Of a DNA stretch of 11,938 bases, positions 6,797 through 11,938 are shown in pieces. The translations under genes and the position numbers were made by a program. The DNA comes from JBECKR01 sp040235415 (lineage in GTDB: Bacteria > Acidobacteriota > Polarisedimenticolia > Polarisedimenticolales > Polarisedimenticolaceae), in the NCBI GenBank assembly GCA_040235415.1, contig JBECKR010000142.1, positions 1 through 11,938 of the forward strand. The letters are read 5' to 3'. The notes beneath the pieces are model-generated. The model worked only from the letters and a program-made list of their open reading frames with translations, was not told the origin of the DNA and did not search any database. Positions within the stretch are counted from its first letter, which is position 1, and each line of letters begins with the position of its first letter.

Positions 6797-6829
6797 AAAA
6801 CGGTGTCAGACACCGGTGTCAGACACCGT
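6797..6829 (-). terminator. possible intrinsic terminator of the RND operon
   Basis: On the minus strand the double repeat can fold into a long GC-rich hairpin that is followed at once by TTTT (6797-6800) and then CTAC. That is a hairpin plus a short T-run in the right order to end RND transcription. The T-run is short and the hairpin has no natural loop unless each 13-base unit folds alone, so the call is tentative. On the plus strand no T-run follows. Confidence 0.4.
6801..6828. repeat. palindromic repeat element, tandem double copy (core GGTGTCAGACACC)
   Basis: Two exact head-to-tail copies of the 13-base core, at 6802-6814 and 6815-6827, flanked by C and G. Each core is itself a palindrome around a central A, and the pair together forms a larger near-perfect inverted repeat (14-base arms, one A-A mismatch). 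It is the same core as at 5154-5178. It sits between the convergent YihY-family and RND genes and encodes the last codons and the stop of the RND gene. Confidence 0.88.
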
Positions 6830-9800
6830 CCCGCGGACGCGGCCGGTGAGGAGCGTCCCGAGAGAGACGCGGACGTCGTCGAGCACGGTGTAGAACAGCG
6901 GGACGACGACGAGCGTGAGTGTCGTCGAGCTCAACAGCCCGCCGACGAACACGCGCCCGAGCCCGGAATACGGCATTCCGACGAAGTTCGCCTTGCCGAA
7001 CGCCATCGGGAGCATCCCCATGATCGTCGTCAGCGCCGTCATCAGGATCGGCCTGAAGCGGAGCGCGCCGGCGTCGAGGATCGCGTCCAGGCGCGAGAGC
7101 CCCTCGCCGCGGAGGCGGTTGACGAGATCGACCAGTACGATCCCGTTGTTGACGACCACGCCCGCCAGGAGGATCAGCCCGATCGCGGCCATGATGTCGA
7201 GCTTCGACCCGGTCGCCCACAGCAGCCAGCCGACCCCGATCCACGACAGCACGATCGACGGCATGACGGACAGGGGCAGCAGCGCGGACTCGAACAGGAA
7301 CCCCATCACGAGGTAGATCAACACGATCGACAGCAGCAGCGCGAACAGCATGTTCGAGTTGTCCTGTCGCTCCCAGCGCGCCTGCGAACCGAAGTCCCAG
7401 GTGTAGCCGCGCGGAAGCTCCATGCCGTTCATGACCTCCGTGACCTGCTCGCGCAGGTTCCGCAGGTTGTCTGAGGTCGTGTTGAGCTTGATGTTCAGCG
7501 CCGTCTTGCGATCGGTGCGGGAGATGTCGCCGAATCCCCGCGTCACCGAGACGTTCGCGAGCGCCTCGAGCGGGATGCGCTGCCCGCTCGCGGACGGCAT
7601 CTCGAGGCTCGAGAGCTTCCCGATGCCGCGCCGTTCCTCCTCCGGGAACTGCACGTGGATCTCGATCTCCTTCTCGCCGGCGCGCATGCGCGGGAGCATC
7701 TGCCCGCGTAGCGCGGAAGCGACCGTCCCCGACACGACCTCCGGCGAGACGCCGTAGCGCAGCGCCTGCTCCCGGTTGACGCGGATGCGGACCTCCTCGA
7801 GGGCGTTCTCGACGTCCGGCTCGACGGAGATCAGGTTCGGCAGCCTCCGAAGCCTGCGCTCGGCCTCGTCGGACAGCGTCGCGAGCGTCGGCGTGTCCTC
7901 GCCGTACAGCGTGACGTTCAGCGAGGAATCGGTCCCCGACCCCCGCTCCCAGTTGACGTACATCTGGATTCCGGGCTTCTCGGGGACGAGCTTCTGGAGC
8001 CCGGAGATCGCGTCCTCGAGCGTGACGTCGGTCTCGTCGACGTTTTTCAGCGTGACGCGCACCATGCCGCGGTTCTGCCAGAATCGCGTCTGGACGTGCT
8101 TGATCGCGTACTCGTCGCGATGCGCCTCGAAAGTCCTCTCGACCGTGCGGAACCAGGCGTCCGCCTGGTCCATGCCGTAGCTGTTGGGGAGGTTGAACCA
8201 GAACCGGACCTGGCGCCCGCCCTCCTGGTGGCGGCCCTGGATCGCGAGGTCGATCCCCCGCCAGGGGAAGATCGACGCGGCGCACGTGAGCACGACGATG
8301 ACGAGAGCGAGCGCGCGGTGCGCGAGCGTCCAGCGCAGTACCACGACGTAGCCGCGGTGCAGCGGGTCCATGACCCGCGCGTAGAACGCGTTCGCGACCC
8401 GCGTGAGCGGCCCCTGCCGGGCGCCGGCGCGCTCCGCCTCGGAGCGCAGCAGCATCGACGCCGCGAGCGGCACGAACAGCATCGCGACCACGAGCGACGC
8501 CAGGATCGACGCCACCACCGGCAGCGCGAGCACCGAGAGCATGAACCGCATCATGCCCTGCGCGCTCAACAGCACGGTCGGAAGGAACACCGCCACCGTC
8601 GTGATCGTCGCCATCGTGAGCGCGAGCGCGATCTCGGACGCGCCGACGAGCGCGGCGTCCTTGACCTCGTAGCCCTCGCGGCGGTGGCGGTCGATGTTCT
8701 CGACCACGACGACGGCGTTGTCCACCAGCATCCCGGTGCAGATCAGCAGGCCCATCATCGAGACGACGTTGATCGTGGCCCCGGCGAAGTACAGCACGAC
8801 GAGGCAGGCGAGGAGGCTCGTCGGGATCGCGAGCGTGATCAGGAGCGTCACCCGGATCCGCCGCAGGAAGACGTACAGGATCAGGACCGCGAACAGCGCC
8901 CCCAGCAACCCGGTGTCCCGGAGCTGGCGGATCGAGTCCTCGATGACCTCGCCCTGGTCGAACAGCACGTCGAACGATCGACCCCCGAACGCGGGTTCGT
9001 TCGTCGAAATGCGGTCGAGCTCCGCGCGCACCGCCCGCGTGACGTCGACGGTGTTCGCCTCGCTCTCCTTGAACACCTCGACGATGGCGGCGTCGGAGCC
9101 GTCGAGCCGGCTCGCACGCTCGACCGGCGGGACGTCGTAGCGCACCGACGCGACCTCCCCGAGACGCAGGCCGTCGTCCCGGATCGGGATGTCGCGGATG
9201 TCGTCGAGGCTGCGGAACCGCGCGACCGACCGGACCAGGAGCTTCTTCCCGCCGTCGACGACGTCGCCGGAGGCGAGCGCGAAGTTCGCCTGCCGCAGGG
9301 CCCGTACCATCTGCCACAGCGACAGCTTGTGCGCCGCGACGAGGTCGGGGTCCGGCTCGATGAAGATCTGCTTCTCCTGCACGCCTTCGAGATCGACCTG
9401 GGCCACGCCCTCGACGCGCTCGAGCCGCTGAACGACGCGGTGGTACAGGCTCCAGTACGGGTCGTCGAGCCCGGGCGGAATGCGCACCCCGACGCTCAAC
9501 GTCGGCTCGTTGTTCGGAGAGAACCGCCGGATCCAGACCCGGTCGATGTCGTCCGGCCAGACCGTCGCGCGCAGGCGCTCGACGCGATCCGCGACCGTGT
9601 TGTACGTCTCCTCCATGTCGACGTAGTTCTCGAACTCGATCCAGCAGCGTCCGGAGTCGCTCGTCGCGCGACAGTTGACCTGCTTCAACCCCCGCACCGT
9701 GTACAGAGCGTCCTCGAGCGGCAGCACGATGCTCTGCTCGACCTCGGAGGGGTTCGCGCCGCGGTACGGCACACCGACGCTCATGAACGCGGGATCGAAC

Positions 9801-9955
9801 CCCGCCGGCATGAGCTGCACCGGGAGCTTCAGGAACGCCACGGCGCCGAGCAGGAACAGCGCCGAGAGCGCCATCAGGACGGTGACGGGGCGCGATACGG
9901 AGATCCGCGGGAGCCAGGACCCGGCGCGATCCGGCCTCTCACGCGACGGAGCCAT
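6806..9955 (-). CDS. RND-family efflux transporter permease (complete)
   Basis: A full-length proton-driven inner-membrane efflux pump subunit of 1049 residues, the usual size. Helix 1 is at about 22-42; periplasmic porter and docking domains are at about 43-345 and 565-866. The two membrane blocks begin at about 347 (TGLLGALFAVLILYVFLRR) and 867 (SNMLFALLLSIVLIYLVMGF). In TM4, GMLVDNAVVVVENIDRH keeps Asp412 (AcrB Asp407) but has Asn413 at the position of AcrB Asp408. In TM10, AGVVVNNGIVLVD has Asn936 where AcrB has Lys940. Thr973 corresponds to AcrB Thr978. These changes are common in non-AcrB RND subgroups. The ATG at 9953-9955 has GGGGGAGG 6 bases upstream and overlaps the preceding RND gene by 17 bases. 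The last residues (TVSDTGV) and TGA stop come from the palindromic repeat. The substrate is unknown. Confidence 0.95.
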   Translation of the reverse strand: MAPSRERPDRAGSWLPRISVSRPVTVLMALSALFLLGAVAFLKLPVQLMPAGFDPAFMSVGVPYRGANPSEVEQSIVLPLEDALYTVRGLKQVNCRATSDSGRCWIEFENYVDMEETYNTVADRVERLRATVWPDDIDRVWIRRFSPNNEPTLSVGVRIPPGLDDPYWSLYHRVVQRLERVEGVAQVDLEGVQEKQIFIEPDPDLVAAHKLSLWQMVRALRQANFALASGDVVDGGKKLLVRSVARFRSLDDIRDIPIRDDGLRLGEVASVRYDVPPVERASRLDGSDAAIVEVFKESEANTVDVTRAVRAELDRISTNEPAFGGRSFDVLFDQGEVIEDSIRQLRDTGLLGALFAVLILYVFLRRIRVTLLITLAIPTSLLACLVVLYFAGATINVVSMMGLLICTGMLVDNAVVVVENIDRHRREGYEVKDAALVGASEIALALTMATITTVAVFLPTVLLSAQGMMRFMLSVLALPVVASILASLVVAMLFVPLAASMLLRSEAERAGARQGPLTRVANAFYARVMDPLHRGYVVVLRWTLAHRALALVIVVLTCAASIFPWRGIDLAIQGRHQEGGRQVRFWFNLPNSYGMDQADAWFRTVERTFEAHRDEYAIKHVQTRFWQNRGMVRVTLKNVDETDVTLEDAISGLQKLVPEKPGIQMYVNWERGSGTDSSLNVTLYGEDTPTLATLSDEAERRLRRLPNLISVEPDVENALEEVRIRVNREQALRYGVSPEVVSGTVASALRGQMLPRMRAGEKEIEIHVQFPEEERRGIGKLSSLEMPSASGQRIPLEALANVSVTRGFGDISRTDRKTALNIKLNTTSDNLRNLREQVTEVMNGMELPRGYTWDFGSQARWERQDNSNMLFALLLSIVLIYLVMGFLFESALLPLSVMPSIVLSWIGVGWLLWATGSKLDIMAAIGLILLAGVVVNNGIVLVDLVNRLRGEGLSRLDAILDAGALRFRPILMTALTTIMGMLPMAFGKANFVGMPYSGLGRVFVGGLLSSTTLTLVVVPLFYTVLDDVRVSLGTLLTGRVRGTVSDTGV

Positions 9956-11938
9956 CGCGAACCTCCCCCGCCGCGCCCGCAGCGGCGGTCTCGCCCTGCC
10001 GCGCGCGCGTGCCCGCGAGCGCGGACTCGACCGCGGCGTACGCCGTCGGCAGCACGACGAGCGTCAGGATCGTACTCGACGTCAAGCCGGCGATCACGGT
10101 GAGCGCCATCGGGGTGCGGATCTCGGCGCCGTCGCCGAGGCCGAGCGCCATCGGCACGAGCCCGAGCACGGTCGTCGCGGTCGTCATCAGGATCGGCCGG
10201 AGCCGGACGCGGCCCGCCTCGACCAGCGCGTCGTCGACGGAGCGACCTCGCGCCCGCAGGGTGTTGACGTAGTCGACGAGCACGATCGCGTTGTTCACGA
10301 CGATCCCGGCGAGCATGATCATCCCGAGGAACACCACGATCGACAGCGGCACCGCGAGCGCCCAGAGCACCAGAACGACGCCGAACAACGCGAGCGGCAC
10401 CGTGATCATGATCAGAAGCGGATGCAGCAACGACTCGAACTGGCTCGCCATCACGACGTAGACCAGGAACACGGAGAGCAGCAGCGCGATCCACAGCGAC
10501 CGCGTCGAGCGCCGCATCTCCTGGACTTGGCCCGCGATCCGCCAGCGCGTGCCCTCGGGCCAGGTCATCGACGACAGCCGGCTCGCGATCGCCTCGCTCG
10601 TGCCCTCGAGCCCGCCGGACCGGACGTTCGCCTGGATCAGCGCCACGCGGCGCTGCGCGACGCGCCGGATGTCGGCGGGTCCCGCGGCGACCCGGATATC
10701 GGCGACGGCCGACAGCGGCACGGGAACCGGCGCCCCGGGGTTGACGACGAGGTTGCGGAGCTGCCGGACGGTGGCGCGATCTCCCTCGCGCAGGCGCACC
10801 ACGACGTCGATGCGGCGCTCGCGCTTCTTGTACTCCGTCGCGCTCGAGCCCCGGACCTTCGTGCGCACGAGGTCGGCGACCGCGCGGACGTCGAGACCGC
10901 GCCGGGAGAGCGCCTCGCGGTCGTAGCTGATCTGGACCTCGGGGCTTCCCGCGCGCGCCGTCGACTTGACGTCGGTGAGCTGCGGCAGGCTCTCGAGCTC
11001 GCCCCGGACGCTTTCGGCTAGCGTCCGCAGGCTTTCGAGATCGTACCCCTCGACCTCGACCTCGATCGGCGTCCGGAACGAGAACAGCACGGGGCGCGTG
11101 ACCTTGGCCTGCAGGTCCGGCATCCCGCGGAGCACGTCCCTGAGATCGCGGACGATCTCCTCCTCCCGCAGCGCCGCGGCCCCGCCGGAGCCGGCATGCG
11201 TCAGTCCGAGCCGGATCCGCCGGAGCGCTCCGCCGAGACGCGCGAGGGTCCCTTCCCCCTCGTCCCGCGGCGCCACCCGCATCGAGAGCGTCGCGGTGTT
11301 CTCCCCCTCCTCGGGGTCGCTGTCGGCCTCGGGATCCGCTCCGACCTTGAGCAGCACGCGGTCGATCCGACGATCGCCGATCGCCCAGGCCTCGAGCGGC
11401 GCGACCTCCTTGAGCGTCTGCTCGATCGGCGTGCCGACGGGAAGCGTGACGTCGAGGTCGAACTCGCCCTGGTGGACCTCCGGGATGAGCTCCTGGTCGA
11501 GCCTCGTGACGCCGTAGACGGTGACGGCGAGACAGACCGCGGCGAACGCCAGGACCTGCGCGCGGTACCGCAGCGAGCCGCGGATGATCCGCGGGTAAAC
11601 GCGCTCGATCCTGCCGTAGACCGCGTCGAACAGCTTGAGGAGCGGCCACGCCAGGATCCGGAGGGTCCAGCCGATTCCGGCGGCCGCCGCGCCGAGGATC
11701 CCCGCGACGACCGCGACGGCCCACAGCACGGCGAGCCACAGGCTCTCGAGCGCGACCAGGACGACGTCGATCGGGACGAGCGCGAGCGCCGCGGGCAGCC
11801 GCCGGACCCCTCCCTCCCGGAGGCGCAGGGCGAGGTTCGCGAGCGCGGGCGGGAGCAGCACCGCCGCCGCGACGACGAGCGGCAGCACCGCCAGGCCGCC
11901 CCCCGGAGGGCCGCCGCGGGCGCCCGGGAGGCCCGGAC
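9939..11938 (-). CDS. RND-family efflux transporter permease, C-terminal part (5' end beyond right edge)
   Basis: The frame is open from the window edge for 665 codons, so the N-terminal half is missing. What is seen is the C-terminal half of an RND pump: TM7 (about visible residues 124-146), then QELIPEVHQGEFDLDVTLP, a periplasmic porter domain (about 150-478), and TM8-TM12 (about 480-498, 507-527, 533-553, 581-599, 611-633). TM10 carries MLAGIVVNNAIVLVDYVNTL, with Asn where AcrB has Lys940, as in the neighbouring RND protein. Upstream of TM7, residues about 48-105 form an unusually long hydrophobic block in what should be the short cytoplasmic TM6-TM7 linker. An internal GTG at 11886-11888 could be mistaken for a start, but the frame continues upstream and an RND protein cannot begin there. 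The stop overlaps the next RND gene by 17 bases. The two are likely cotranscribed and may assemble together. Confidence 0.92.
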   Translation of the reverse strand, partial: PGLPGARGGPPGGGLAVLPLVVAAAVLLPPALANLALRLREGGVRRLPAALALVPIDVVLVALESLWLAVLWAVAVVAGILGAAAAGIGWTLRILAWPLLKLFDAVYGRIERVYPRIIRGSLRYRAQVLAFAAVCLAVTVYGVTRLDQELIPEVHQGEFDLDVTLPVGTPIEQTLKEVAPLEAWAIGDRRIDRVLLKVGADPEADSDPEEGENTATLSMRVAPRDEGEGTLARLGGALRRIRLGLTHAGSGGAAALREEEIVRDLRDVLRGMPDLQAKVTRPVLFSFRTPIEVEVEGYDLESLRTLAESVRGELESLPQLTDVKSTARAGSPEVQISYDREALSRRGLDVRAVADLVRTKVRGSSATEYKKRERRIDVVVRLREGDRATVRQLRNLVVNPGAPVPVPLSAVADIRVAAGPADIRRVAQRRVALIQANVRSGGLEGTSEAIASRLSSMTWPEGTRWRIAGQVQEMRRSTRSLWIALLLSVFLVYVVMASQFESLLHPLLIMITVPLALFGVVLVLWALAVPLSIVVFLGMIMLAGIVVNNAIVLVDYVNTLRARGRSVDDALVEAGRVRLRPILMTTATTVLGLVPMALGLGDGAEIRTPMALTVIAGLTSSTILTLVVLPTAYAAVESALAGTRARQGETAAAGAAGEVRDGSVA

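Noticed and set aside
8096..10102. Long plus-strand open frame antisense to the RND genes
   Set aside because: The translation is Arg/Asp/Glu/His-rich repetition typical of the complement of a high-GC gene. The minus-strand RND proteins explain the region fully.

Overview
The window is very GC-rich and densely coding, and it comes from a Gram-negative-type bacterium: it encodes two tandem RND efflux permeases, a secreted protein with a Sec-type signal, and a sigma-54 activator. No gene is diagnostic of a phylum. The GC level and gene style would fit a soil or sediment lineage such as Acidobacteriota, but that is a guess.

Layout, left to right. (1) 1-233, minus strand: the start of a secreted protein that runs off the left edge. 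(2) 234-702: about 470 bases without a credible gene. It holds a good candidate sigma-54 (-24/-12) promoter pointing right and a strong GC hairpin. (3) 703-1716, minus: a sigma-54 enhancer-binding protein with only an AAA+ domain and a Fis-type DNA-binding helix-turn-helix (PspF-like architecture). (4) 1819-5155, plus: a three-gene ABC-2 exporter (ATPase and two different permeases) with overlapping stop and start codons, transcribed divergently from the activator. (5) 5253-5891 and 5921-6796, plus: a MarC-family and a YihY/BrkB-family integral membrane protein. (6) 6806-11938, minus: two overlapping RND efflux permease genes. The upstream one is cut by the right edge, and any periplasmic adaptor or outer-membrane partner must lie outside the window.

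The region is essentially an envelope and efflux neighbourhood. The ABC genes are a translationally coupled export unit. The two RND genes are coupled and could form a mixed trimer, as MdtB/MdtC do. The activator and the exporter share a 102-base divergent intergenic region, so the activator may control the exporter or respond to its substrate; no clear sigma-54 promoter was seen in front of the exporter.

The least expected features are a small palindromic repeat (core GGTGTCAGACACC) at two gene ends, where it overlaps or supplies stop codons; the sigma-54 promoter candidate in a gene-free stretch beside the activator gene; and an apparent extra hydrophobic block in the TM6-TM7 linker of the second RND permease. 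No wholly new system with a convincing gene set was seen: the protein-coding content belongs to known families.
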